From positions 92,659 to 156,658 of the forward strand of contig JAPLAA010000009.1 of assembly GCA_026393475.1 (NCBI GenBank): DNA of 64,000 nucleotides, given 5' to 3'. Position numbers and translations under genes: made by a program. The first letter of the stretch is position 1; each line of letters begins with the position of its first letter. This document shows, one piece after another, positions 49,455 through 58,839 of this stretch. The stretch comes from Actinomycetota bacterium. GTDB taxonomy: Bacteria; Actinomycetota; Acidimicrobiia; Acidimicrobiales; Ilumatobacteraceae. The notes beneath the pieces were generated by a model. It made no database searches and was not told where the DNA came from. It was given only the letters and a program-made list of their open reading frames with translations.

Positions 49455-50345
49455 GTGTCCCAGGCGCAGAAGAAGACCACGTCACGGCGTGAGCTGGCGC
49501 GCAACCCGCGGTTCGAGCAGGTGTCGCCCGAGGTGGGCGAGCTCGACGAGGCGGCGATCGACGAGTCGATGCGCGACGACCCGGACGAGACGATGGCGAT
49601 GCTCGCCGACCTCACCGCGGCCACCGACCCCAAGCTGCGCGAGCTGGCCAGGCGGTTGGCGGGTCGGTTGTTCCTCGAGATCAGCCGGCGTGGACCCACC
49701 CGGCCGAAGGGCGTCGGCAAGCTGGTCGAGCAGCGGTACCGGCCCGACGCGGGCGACCTCGACATCGACGCCAGCATGGAGGCGATCGTCGACGCCGGTG
49801 GCGATCCCCGCCGCGTCGACGCCGAGCGCCTGCGCATCCGCGGCTGGGTGCAGCCGGGCACGGCGCTGTGTCTGATGGTCGACCGCAGCGGGTCGATGGG
49901 CGGCAAGCCGCTCGCCACCTCCGCCGTCGCCGCGGCCGCCGTCGCCTGGCGAGCGCCGGTCGACTACAGCGTGCTCGCGTTCGGCAAGGACGTGGTGGTG
50001 GCCAAGAGCCAGGACGTGCAGAAGTCGGGCGAGCAGGTGGTGAACGACGTGCTGTCGCTGCGCGGGTTCGGCACGACCGATCTCGCCGGCGCGCTGATGG
50101 TGGCGAGCGAGCAGCTCGGTCGCAGCCGAGCCGGCCGGAAGGTGGCGATCCTGCTGAGCGACTGCCGCTCGACCGTCGAGGGCGATCCGCTGGTGGCCGC
50201 TCGCGGGCTCGACGAGCTCGTGATCGTGGCGCCCGAGGGCGACAGCGACGAGGCCGAGGCGTTCGCTCGTCGGGTCGGCGCACGGCTCACGACCGCGTCG
50301 GGCCCGAGCAGCGTGGTGCAGGCGCTGGCCGACGTGCTCTCCTGA
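49455..50345 (+). CDS. VWA-domain protein (MIDAS)
   Basis: ALCLMVDRSGSMGGKPLATSAVAAAAVAW...GTTDLAGAL...AILLSDCRST. Confidence 0.88.
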   Translation: MSQAQKKTTSRRELARNPRFEQVSPEVGELDEAAIDESMRDDPDETMAMLADLTAATDPKLRELARRLAGRLFLEISRRGPTRPKGVGKLVEQRYRPDAGDLDIDASMEAIVDAGGDPRRVDAERLRIRGWVQPGTALCLMVDRSGSMGGKPLATSAVAAAAVAWRAPVDYSVLAFGKDVVVAKSQDVQKSGEQVVNDVLSLRGFGTTDLAGALMVASEQLGRSRAGRKVAILLSDCRSTVEGDPLVAARGLDELVIVAPEGDSDEAEAFARRVGARLTTASGPSSVVQALADVLS

Positions 50346-50403
50346 GCGCTGTCAGCCGGGCTCGCCCGTGCTGGCGTTGATCAGGCGATCAGCACCCGCG
50401 ACG

Positions 50404-51831
50404 TCAGCACTCCACGTCCTTCGGGGGGACGATGCCCTTCACGTTCTCCTCGGGGCCGGCCACGGTGGAGACCGGCACCTCGTCGACGACCGTGGTCGTG
50501 GTGGTGGTGGACGACGTCCCCCGGGTGGTGGTGGTCGGACCCGACGCCACGGTGCTGCTGGTGGTGGGGGCCGCCGTCGTGGTGGTGTCGAACACCTGCA
50601 CCGGTGCGCCCGCCAGCTCGGCCTCGCCCTTGAAGATCGCGAGGATCGCCTGCATGTTGTCGCCGTTGATGCGGGGGAGCAGGACCGAGTTGCCACCGAC
50701 GTTCGCGCCCTCGGCCTCGATCTGGTAGGTGGCGATGCCGCCCGGCTCGAAGTTGCGCAGCACGCCGACGAACTCGAGCATCTTGCTGAGCGTGAGGTTC
50801 CGGTCGACGAGGATGTTCTCCTGCGCCGCTTTGATCAGGCTGCGGGCGACATCGGGATCGGTGACGCCACGGTCGAGCGCTGCCGAGAGCACGCGGCGGA
50901 GGAAGTCCTGCTGGCGCGACACACGGCCGAGGTCGGACACGCCGTCGGTCTTCCACTGCCCGTTCACCTGGTACTGGTACTTGCGGGAGCGGACGTAGGC
51001 GAGCGCGTGGTCGCCATCGAAGGTGAAGCACCCAGCCGTCGGCACGTTGAGACCGGTGTTCTTGTCGCGCGCCGGGAACTCGAAGGGGACGGCGACGCCG
51101 CCGAGGCCGTCGACGATGGTCTTGAAGGCGCAGAAGTCGATCTGGATGAAGTGGTCGACCTCGATGCCGAAGTTGTTGTAGATCGTGCCGAGGAGGCGGG
51201 TGGGGTCGTCGCGGACGTAGGCGGAGTTGATCCGGTTCTTGCTGTTGCGCCCGGCGATGGTGACCCACAGGTCGCGTGGGAACGACAGCACGGCTGCCCG
51301 CTTGGTGGACGGATCGACCCGCATGATCATGATCGTGTCGCTGCGCTCGCCCATGCTCTCGCGGTTGCCGAAGGCGGCGGCGTAGGGCGAGTTGGGGTCG
51401 ATGCAAGCGTTGTTGTCGGCGCCGGTGATGAGGAAGTTCTTCGCCTCGGGGTCGGCCTCGGGGAACGTCTCGGGCGGCGCACCGACCTCGGTCGTGGCGG
51501 TCTCGTCGATCACGACGGTGCCGACCGGGAGCGTGGCGTCGGAGCCGTCCGACGGTGCGGTGGTACCGACCTGCGTGGAGGCGGTGGGGTCGGCGAGCTC
51601 GACGCGGTTGAGCGTATTGCCGTAGTAGCGGCTCACGACGAGGCCGCCGGCAGCGCCGAAGCAGCCGAGGATCACGACGATGTTGAGCGCGAGGAGGAGG
51701 CGCTGCGGCCAGGTGCGTCGACGGTGATGACGACGCGCCGCCTTCGTGACCACCGGGATCTCGGCGGGCACCGTGGCATCGGTGGAGCTCACCGGGGGCA
51801 TCGGATCGGGGGGAGGGACCGGCAACGACAT
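50404..51831 (-). CDS. LytR-CpsA-Psr (LCP) family protein
   Basis: TM near N-terminus; RSDTIMIMRVDPSTKRAAVLSFPRDLWVTI; ALAYVRSRKYQ...DLGRVSRQQDFLRRVL. Confidence 0.92.
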   Translation of the reverse strand: MSLPVPPPDPMPPVSSTDATVPAEIPVVTKAARRHHRRRTWPQRLLLALNIVVILGCFGAAGGLVVSRYYGNTLNRVELADPTASTQVGTTAPSDGSDATLPVGTVVIDETATTEVGAPPETFPEADPEAKNFLITGADNNACIDPNSPYAAAFGNRESMGERSDTIMIMRVDPSTKRAAVLSFPRDLWVTIAGRNSKNRINSAYVRDDPTRLLGTIYNNFGIEVDHFIQIDFCAFKTIVDGLGGVAVPFEFPARDKNTGLNVPTAGCFTFDGDHALAYVRSRKYQYQVNGQWKTDGVSDLGRVSRQQDFLRRVLSAALDRGVTDPDVARSLIKAAQENILVDRNLTLSKMLEFVGVLRNFEPGGIATYQIEAEGANVGGNSVLLPRINGDNMQAILAIFKGEAELAGAPVQVFDTTTTAAPTTSSTVASGPTTTTRGTSSTTTTTTVVDEVPVSTVAGPEENVKGIVPPKDVEC

Positions 51832-51917
51832 GGCGCGTCCAGGGTACAACCGCTGGACGCGCCGGTGCCGTCAGGCCGCTGCTGCCCGGCGGGCCGACCG
51901 TCGGCCCGCCCGGTGCG

Positions 51918-53066
51918 TCAGTAGACGATGACGCCGCGCAGGTTCTCGCCGTCGCGCATCGCCTGGTAGCCGACGTTGATGTCGTCGAGCGAGTAGCGCT
52001 GGGTGATCAGCTCGTCGAGCATCAACGTTCCCTCGCGGTACATGCCGAGGAGGCGGGGGATGTCGGCCCGAGGGTTGAGCGAGCCGAAGATCGTGCCCTT
52101 GATCTCCTTGTTCCACATCGCGAGCTCGAACAGGTTCACCGACGACTCGGTCTGCGAGATGGGTGCGACGGCCGTGACGACGCAGGTGCCACCCTTGCCG
52201 GTGAGCGACAACCCGAGTGCCATCAGGTCGCCGTACATCACGCCCGGGGTCATGATCACCTTGTCGGCCATCTGGCCCCAGGTGAGTTCGGCGACCGGCG
52301 CCATCGCCTCTTCCATCGAGGAGAACGTGTGCGTGGCGCCGAACTCCATCGCCTTCTCGCGCTTGAACTCGAGCGGGTCGATCGCGATGACGTGCTTGGC
52401 GCCCGCCATCTTCGCCCCCTGGACGGCGTTCACGCCGATGCCGCCGATACCGACCACGACGACGACGTCGCCCGGTCCCACGCCGGCGCGGTTGGCTGCC
52501 GAGCCCCAGCCGGTGGCGACGCCGCACGACACCAGCGCGACGCACTCCAGCGGCAGGTCGTCATCGACCTTGATGAGTGAGTTCTCCGCCACCACCGCGT
52601 GGTTGGCGAAGGTGCCGAGCTTCGCGAACATGCTGACCGGCTGATCGCCCTTCACGAAGTGGCGGTGCGTGCCATCGGTGATCATGCCGCCACCGAAGGT
52701 CGCCGCGCCGTTGTCGCACAGGTTCTGGCGGCCGGTGCTGCAGTAGCGGCAGCGGCCGCAACTCGGCACGAAGCTGGCCGACACGTGATCGCCCGGCTTC
52801 AGGCTGGTGACGCCGGGACCGACCTCGACCACGACGCCGGCGCCCTCGTGCCCGCCGATCAGTGGGAACATGCTGTCGAGACCCATCATCGAGAGCATCT
52901 CCGGTCCGGGCACCATGTCGCCCGTGACCATGTGTTCGTCGCTGTGGCACATGCCCGCGACCTTCCATTCGACGAGGACCTCGCCGACGCGGGGAGGATC
53001 GATCGTGATCTCCTCCACCTGCCACTGCTGGTCCGTCCCCCACAGAACTGCTGCACGTGTCTTCAT
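51918..53066 (-). CDS. NDMA-dependent-type zinc alcohol dehydrogenase (copy 2)
   Basis: MKTRAAVLWGTDQQWQVEEITIDPPRVGEVLVEW...GHEGAGVVVEVGPGVTSLKPGDHV...IAIDPLEFKREKAMEFGATHTFSSMEEA. Confidence 0.9.
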   Translation of the reverse strand: MKTRAAVLWGTDQQWQVEEITIDPPRVGEVLVEWKVAGMCHSDEHMVTGDMVPGPEMLSMMGLDSMFPLIGGHEGAGVVVEVGPGVTSLKPGDHVSASFVPSCGRCRYCSTGRQNLCDNGAATFGGGMITDGTHRHFVKGDQPVSMFAKLGTFANHAVVAENSLIKVDDDLPLECVALVSCGVATGWGSAANRAGVGPGDVVVVVGIGGIGVNAVQGAKMAGAKHVIAIDPLEFKREKAMEFGATHTFSSMEEAMAPVAELTWGQMADKVIMTPGVMYGDLMALGLSLTGKGGTCVVTAVAPISQTESSVNLFELAMWNKEIKGTIFGSLNPRADIPRLLGMYREGTLMLDELITQRYSLDDINVGYQAMRDGENLRGVIVY

Positions 53067-53126
53067 GCCGCGGTTGTAGCAGGCCTGCGCACCCCGATCG
53101 TCAGGGGAGCGTCGTCGGGGAACGAA

Positions 53127-53711
53127 CTACGGAACCACCCACACGACGGTCCCGATCTGAGCCCAGTTCCAGGTGACGATCGCGTCCTCGGTGGCCTGGC
53201 GGACGCAGCCGCCCGAGAGGGGTTCGCCCAACTGGTCGTACGTCTGCATCGGCACGCCGTCGCGCTTGGGGATCTCGTGGAAGCCGATGTTGTCGCCGCG
53301 ACGGCTGTGGGCGAAGCGCACCATGAACCGCATGCAGATGTTCGAGTGCGCGTTCGAGCACGTGAACTCGCTGCGCGACCACACGGTGTACGTGCCGTAG
53401 TTCGGCTGGTCCATGCGACCCGACACCCGGTGGGTGTCGTAGATGGTGCCGTCCTCCTCGATCAGCCACACGCGCTGGATGCCCTTGGAGTAGACGATCC
53501 GTCGACCTCTGCCGGAGTTCGCCGGGATCTCGAGCGAGTCACCGAGCTCGGTGCTGGGCGGCGCCTGTGTGTCGGCCACCTGCACCGCCGTGCCGCGCGT
53601 GGCGGTGCCCGTGCCGTCGGCCGAATCGTCGAGGTCGCCGCCGTACGCGATCGGCGCCGCGACGACGAGCCCGACCACGGCGGTCAGCGCGATGACGCGG
53701 GGGAGACGCAT
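53127..53711 (-). CDS. Secreted L,D-transpeptidase (YkuD)-like protein
   Basis: Signal peptide; IVYSKGIQRVWLIEEDG...IGFHEIPKRDG...LGEPLSGGCVRQATEDA catalytic motif. Confidence 0.85.
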   Translation of the reverse strand: MRLPRVIALTAVVGLVVAAPIAYGGDLDDSADGTGTATRGTAVQVADTQAPPSTELGDSLEIPANSGRGRRIVYSKGIQRVWLIEEDGTIYDTHRVSGRMDQPNYGTYTVWSRSEFTCSNAHSNICMRFMVRFAHSRRGDNIGFHEIPKRDGVPMQTYDQLGEPLSGGCVRQATEDAIVTWNWAQIGTVVWVVP

Positions 53712-53769
53712 TCGTCGGATCGTAGTGAGGGTGGCCGGCCGTGGTGAGCGACCGGGCGGACGCGAGACG

Positions 53770-56367
53770 TCAGGACGCGGGCGTGTCGGCGACGGGCGCG
53801 AGGGTGACCTCGCACACGATCTGCTCGCCTGCAGCGAACGCGACGGACGCGATCGAGCCGGCGTCGCGAAGGTCGGCGAGCGCCGCCTCCACCGCGGTGC
53901 GTGCGGCGTCGGGAGCGTGCACCACGAGGGTGTCGATCGCGGCGCGCTGGCTGACCTTGGCCTCGGTCTTGGCTCGCCGCACCTGGGCGAGCACCTCCGA
54001 CACGGGCTCGATGGCCGCCGCCGAATCGGATGCCGAGATGCCGGCCCCGAGCTCGTCGGCCGTCGGCCACGCAGCGGCGTGAACCGATCCCGGCTGCCAC
54101 CAGCGCCACACCTCGTCGGTGACGAACGGCAGGAACGGTGCGAACGCACGCGTGACGGCCGACAGTGCGAGCCGCAGCGCGGCGCGGGCCGATTGGGCGC
54201 CGGCCTCGTCCTGGGTGCCGTAGGCGCGGGCCTTCACCAGCTCGACGTAGTCGTCGCAGAACCACCAGAAGAAGCCTTCGGTGCGCTCGAGCGCACGTGC
54301 GTAGTCGAAGCCGTCGAACGCCGCGGTGGCTTCGTCGAGCACACCGGCGAGACGGCCGAGCATCGCCTGGTCGATCGAGGCACTGACGGTGGCACCCGCG
54401 GCGGGCTCGCCGAAGCCGAGCACGAACTTGCTGACGTTGAGCAGCTTGAGCGCGAGCTTGCGGCCGATCTTCATCTGGCCCTCGTCGAGCGCGGTGTCGA
54501 CGCCCGGGCGGCCGGACGCCGCCCAGTAGCGGATGGCGTCGGTGCCGTACTGCTCGAGCATCGCCATCGGGGTGACGGTGTTGCCCTTGCTCTTCGACAT
54601 CTTCTTGCGGTCGGGGTCGAGGATCCAGCCCGACAGCGCGGCGTTGCGCCACGGCGGCGTGCCGTGCTCGTGGTGGCTGCGCACCATGGTGGCGAACAGC
54701 CACGTGCGGATGATGTCGTGACCCTGCGGCCGCACGTCCATCGGGAACACCCGGTCGAACAGTTCGTTCGAGTCGCCCCAGTCGCCGGCGATCTGCGGGG
54801 TGAGCGAGGAGGTGGCCCAGGTGTCCATGACGTCGGGGTCGCCGATGAAGCCGCCCGGGACGTTGCGCTGATCGGTGGTGTAGCCCTCGGGCACGTCGGT
54901 GCTCGGGTCGATGGGCAGCTGGTCTTCGCGGGGCACGAGCACCGTGGCGTAGTCGGGGTTGCCGTCGGCGTCGACGCCGTACCAGACAGGGATCGGCACG
55001 CCGAAGTAGCGCTGACGGCTGATGAGCCAGTCGCCGTTGAGGCCGCCGACCCAGTTGTCGTAGCGGTGTTGCATGTAGCCCGGGTGCCACGTGAGCTCGT
55101 TGCCGCGCTCGACGAGCTCGTCGCGCAGGTCGTTGTCGCGGCCACCGTTGCGGATGTACCACTGGCGGGTGGCGACGATCTCGAGTGGGCGGTTGCCTCG
55201 CTCGTAGAACTTCACCGGGTGCGAGATCGGGCGGGCGTCGCCGAGCATCTCGCCGCTCGCCTGCAGCAGCTCGACGACCTTCTTCTGCGCCTGCTTCGGC
55301 GCGAGGCCGGCGATGTGCGCGTAGGCCTCGCGACCGGCGTCGGAGGTGATCCACTCGGGCGCCTCGGCGGCGAAGCGACCGTCGAAGCCGATGAGCGCAC
55401 GCGACGGCAGGTTGAGCTCGCGCCACCAGGTGACGTCGGTGATGTCGCCGAAGGTGCAGATCATCGCGATGCCAGTGCCCTTCTCGGGGTCGGCGAGGTG
55501 ATGGGCGAGCACGGGCACCTCGACGCCGAACAGCGGCGTGCGCACCGTGGTGCCGAACAGGGGCTGGAAGCGCGGGTCGTCGGGGTGGGCGACCATGGCG
55601 ACGCAGCTGGCGAGCAGCTCGGGGCGGGTGGTGTCGATGACGAGATCGGCGGGGCCGCCGTCGCTGGTGTCGACCCGGTGGAACGCGAGCTGGTGGTAGG
55701 CGCCGGGGACGTCGCGGTCCTCCATCTCGGCCTGGGCGACGGCGGTGCGCTCGTCGATGTCGTAGAGCGTGGGGGCGTCCTGCTGGTAGGCCTCGCCGCG
55801 GGCGAGGTTGCGCAGGAAGGCCCGCTGGCTGACGCGGCGGGCGCGGTCGCCGATGGTGGTGTAGAGCAGCGACCAGTCGACCGACAGGCCGAGGCGGCGG
55901 AACAGCTCCTCGAACGCCTGCTCGTCGAGATGGGTGATCTCGCGGCACAGCTCGACGAAGTTGGGGCGGCTCACCGGGGTGGCGCGATGGTCCTTCGGGA
56001 CGTCGCCGTGGAACGGGGCGCTGAAGCCGTCGTCGTAGGGCAGCGACGGGTCGCAGCGGACGCCGGTGAAGTTCTGGACGCGGCGCTCGGTGGCGAGGCC
56101 GTTGTCGTCCCACCCGATCGGGTAGAAGACGGCCTTGCCGCGCATGCGTTGGAAGCGGGCGACGGTGTCGGTGTGGGTGTAGCTGAACACGTGGCCGATG
56201 TGCAGCGAGCCGCTGACGGTGGGCGGCGGCGTGTCGATCGCGAACACCTGGTCGCGGGCGGCCGACCGGTCGAACCGGTAGACGCCCTCGGTCTCCCACT
56301 GCGCTACCAGCGACGACTCGATGCCGTCGAGGGAGGGCTTGTCGGGGATGCCGGCTGGACTGTTCAT
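53770..56367 (-). CDS. valS: Valyl-tRNA synthetase
   Basis: PPPTVSGSLHIGHVFSYTHTD; GGLNGDWLISRQRYFGVPIPVWY; KKMSKSKGNTVTP. Confidence 0.96.
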   Translation of the reverse strand: MNSPAGIPDKPSLDGIESSLVAQWETEGVYRFDRSAARDQVFAIDTPPPTVSGSLHIGHVFSYTHTDTVARFQRMRGKAVFYPIGWDDNGLATERRVQNFTGVRCDPSLPYDDGFSAPFHGDVPKDHRATPVSRPNFVELCREITHLDEQAFEELFRRLGLSVDWSLLYTTIGDRARRVSQRAFLRNLARGEAYQQDAPTLYDIDERTAVAQAEMEDRDVPGAYHQLAFHRVDTSDGGPADLVIDTTRPELLASCVAMVAHPDDPRFQPLFGTTVRTPLFGVEVPVLAHHLADPEKGTGIAMICTFGDITDVTWWRELNLPSRALIGFDGRFAAEAPEWITSDAGREAYAHIAGLAPKQAQKKVVELLQASGEMLGDARPISHPVKFYERGNRPLEIVATRQWYIRNGGRDNDLRDELVERGNELTWHPGYMQHRYDNWVGGLNGDWLISRQRYFGVPIPVWYGVDADGNPDYATVLVPREDQLPIDPSTDVPEGYTTDQRNVPGGFIGDPDVMDTWATSSLTPQIAGDWGDSNELFDRVFPMDVRPQGHDIIRTWLFATMVRSHHEHGTPPWRNAALSGWILDPDRKKMSKSKGNTVTPMAMLEQYGTDAIRYWAASGRPGVDTALDEGQMKIGRKLALKLLNVSKFVLGFGEPAAGATVSASIDQAMLGRLAGVLDEATAAFDGFDYARALERTEGFFWWFCDDYVELVKARAYGTQDEAGAQSARAALRLALSAVTRAFAPFLPFVTDEVWRWWQPGSVHAAAWPTADELGAGISASDSAAAIEPVSEVLAQVRRAKTEAKVSQRAAIDTLVVHAPDAARTAVEAALADLRDAGSIASVAFAAGEQIVCEVTLAPVADTPAS

Positions 56368-56597
56368 AGCGGCCCAAGGCTACCGGCGGGGCGTCGATCA
56401 GCCCGGCGTGTTTCGCCTCGCCAACGCAGGTCGGGGGACGCGAACGGGCCCGGATCGGCCTGCGGAGCAGACCGATCCGGGCCGGTGGGGAGTTGCCGGC
56501 CGGACTCGGGAGGGAGGGGAACCCGAGCCCGGCCGTGCGACCTGGATGTCGACCGGGCGACGTTCGTTCGCCGGTCGGAGTGCTGATCCGAGAGGGA

Positions 56598-57242
56598 TCA
56601 GAGGTCGATCGGACGCAGCACCCGGTCGACGCCGTGGATGTAGCCGTTGGCCAGCTCGCCGCCACCGACGTTGATCTTGTTCAGGTAGGCGTTGCGGGCG
56701 TTCGGGTCGCCGTCGACGAACTGCACGAACGCCGCGCGCTTGCTGATCACGTCGACCGCGAAGGTGCCGCCGCCGAGGGTGGTGATCTGGGCGTTGTCGC
56801 TGGCCAGCACGGTGGCGGGATCGAGCTTCGCCCCGATGATGTGGTACGTGAGGACTGCCTTGACGGTGTCGGTGCCCAGGCTCGCGACGGCGGCGAACAC
56901 CTCGGCCTCGGTGCGGTAGTGCTTCTTGGTGAGCTGGGTGGCGAGCGTGCGGAAGGCCTGGTCGTTGGGTGCGAGCACCGTCAGCGAGGCGCCGGCGTTG
57001 CTCGCCGCGGCCACGAGGTCGGGGAAGAGCAGGACCGCTTCGGTGACGATGTCGTAGTCACGCCAGTTGCGGTCGAACAGGTTGGGGTCGCTGGCGTCCT
57101 TGCCCTTGTCGTCGGAGAGCAGGACGTCGGCGATGGTGAGGGTCTTCGAGTCGGCAGCCGACACCGGTCCGACGGCTGCGATGGATGCGATGGTGGAAGC
57201 GGCGACGGCGATGCCGACGGCCGCGAGGGCGCGCTTGTACAT
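56598..57242 (-). CDS. Secreted fasciclin (FAS1) domain protein
   Basis: Signal peptide; LTVLAPNDQAFRTLA; VLTYHIIGAKLDPATVL; ANGYIHGVDRVLRP. Confidence 0.92.
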   Translation of the reverse strand: MYKRALAAVGIAVAASTIASIAAVGPVSAADSKTLTIADVLLSDDKGKDASDPNLFDRNWRDYDIVTEAVLLFPDLVAAASNAGASLTVLAPNDQAFRTLATQLTKKHYRTEAEVFAAVASLGTDTVKAVLTYHIIGAKLDPATVLASDNAQITTLGGGTFAVDVISKRAAFVQFVDGDPNARNAYLNKINVGGGELANGYIHGVDRVLRPIDL

Positions 57243-57382
57243 GGGGGGCTCCTTCGGGGTTTCCCGGCGATCGGCCGGTGCGAGTGCCGTGAGGCATGGG
57301 ATCCGCTCCTGTTCCGAGCGGCTTGTCATGTCTACGGAACCCACCGGGGAGCGGATGACGATTCCTCGTAGGATCTCCGCCC

Positions 57383-58738
57383 ATGTTGCACCTGTACGAC
57401 ACCGCCTCACGGGAAGTTCGCGAGCTCGCGCTCCGCGAACCCGGCACGGTGAGCATGTACCTGTGCGGACCCACCGTCTACGGCCCGCCCCACCTCGGTC
57501 ACGGTCGGGCGACGCTCGTCTACGACGTGCTGCGCCGCTACCTCGAGTGGACGGGGCTGCGCGTGCGGCTCGTCAGCAACATCACCGACATCGACGACAG
57601 CATCATCAACCGCGCCAACCGCGAGCAGCGGCCGTGGCAGGAGATCACCCACAAGTGCGAGGCCGTGTGGTTCGAGGCGATGGGCAAGATCAACGTCGCA
57701 CGCCCCACCGATGTCCCGCACGCCACCGAGTACGTGGTCGAGATGGTCGAGATGATCGGCCAGCTGATCGACAACGGCACCGCGTACCTCACCGACGACG
57801 GGGTGTACCTCAGCGTCGAGAAGGTGCCCGACTACGGCCTGCTCGTGCACCAGAGCCTCGACGACATGCTCGCCGGTGGCGGCGACCGCGACGTGTTCGG
57901 CGCCGACAACAAGCGTCATCCCGCCGACTTCGTGCTGTGGAAGTTCTCCAAGCCGGGCGAGCCGTCGTGGCCGTCGCCGTGGGGCGAGGGCCGGCCGGGC
58001 TGGCACAGCGAGTGCGTGGTGATGAGCCTCGACCTGCTGGGCGAGGGCTTCGACCTCCACTGCGGTGGGCAGGACCTCAAGTTCCCGCACCACGAGAACG
58101 AGCGCGCCCAGGCCGTCGCGCTCGGCCGCACGTTCGCCAACCACTGGATGCACCACGGGTTCGTGGTCGACGGTGAGGGCGAGAAGATGTCGAAGAGCCT
58201 CGGCAACGTCGCCAACCTGCTCGACCTCATGGAGCACTACGACCCGCGTGCGTACCGCATGCTGTTGTTGCAGTCGCACTACCGCGGCCCGGTCGCCGTC
58301 AATCAGGACAACATCGACGCGTCGGTGAAGGCGCTCGCCGGGCTCGACGCGTTCGCCGCCCGCACCTCATCGGTGGCGACCGCCGAGCCCGACGCCGACG
58401 TGCTGGCCGGCTTCCGCGAGCGGATGGACGACGATCTCGACACGCCTGGCGCCACCGCGATCATGTTCGACACGGTGCGCCGTGCGAACGCCGCGCTCGA
58501 CGCCGGCGGCACCGAGGCCGGAGCGCTGGTGGCCGCGGTGCACCAGATGTGCACGGCGTTCGGTCTGGTGCTCAACACCGGTGGCGACGTGCCCGCCGAG
58601 GCCGCGGCGAAGGCGGCCGCGCTCGATGCCGCACGCGCCGCGAAGGACTTCGCCGCCGCCGATGCCCTGCGCGCCGAACTGCAGGCCGACGGCTGGACCG
58701 TCGAGACCACCAAGGCCGGCACCACCCTCCGCCGATAG
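57383..58738 (+). CDS. cysS: Cysteinyl-tRNA synthetase
   Basis: MYLCGPTVYGPPHLGHGRA; WHSECVVMS; GGQDLKFPHHENERAQ; EKMSKSLGN. Confidence 0.96.
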   Translation: MLHLYDTASREVRELALREPGTVSMYLCGPTVYGPPHLGHGRATLVYDVLRRYLEWTGLRVRLVSNITDIDDSIINRANREQRPWQEITHKCEAVWFEAMGKINVARPTDVPHATEYVVEMVEMIGQLIDNGTAYLTDDGVYLSVEKVPDYGLLVHQSLDDMLAGGGDRDVFGADNKRHPADFVLWKFSKPGEPSWPSPWGEGRPGWHSECVVMSLDLLGEGFDLHCGGQDLKFPHHENERAQAVALGRTFANHWMHHGFVVDGEGEKMSKSLGNVANLLDLMEHYDPRAYRMLLLQSHYRGPVAVNQDNIDASVKALAGLDAFAARTSSVATAEPDADVLAGFRERMDDDLDTPGATAIMFDTVRRANAALDAGGTEAGALVAAVHQMCTAFGLVLNTGGDVPAEAAAKAAALDAARAAKDFAAADALRAELQADGWTVETTKAGTTLRR

Positions 58739-58839
58739 TTCCGTGAGCCAAACGCCGCGTGACGCGGCCGTTGGCTCACGCGCACGATCGGTCCGTGAGC
58801 GAAACGCCGCGTGACGCGGCGTCTGGCTCACGGAACTCA
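58737..58839. repeat. Nested palindromic element: two tandem ~40-bp hairpins inside a 12-bp outer inverted repeat
   Basis: Outer AGTTCCGTGAGC (58737-58748) / GCTCACGGAACT (58826-58837). Hairpin 1 CGTGAGCCAA/TTGGCTCACG; hairpin 2 CCGTGAGC/GCTCACGG with inner ACGCCGCG-TGA-CGCGGCGT. Confidence 0.9.

Noticed and set aside
53684-56665. 993-aa minus ORF and 1011-aa plus ORF (53551-56586) overlapping valS
   Set aside because: Alternative-frame translations of valS (53770-56367); no recognisable motifs.
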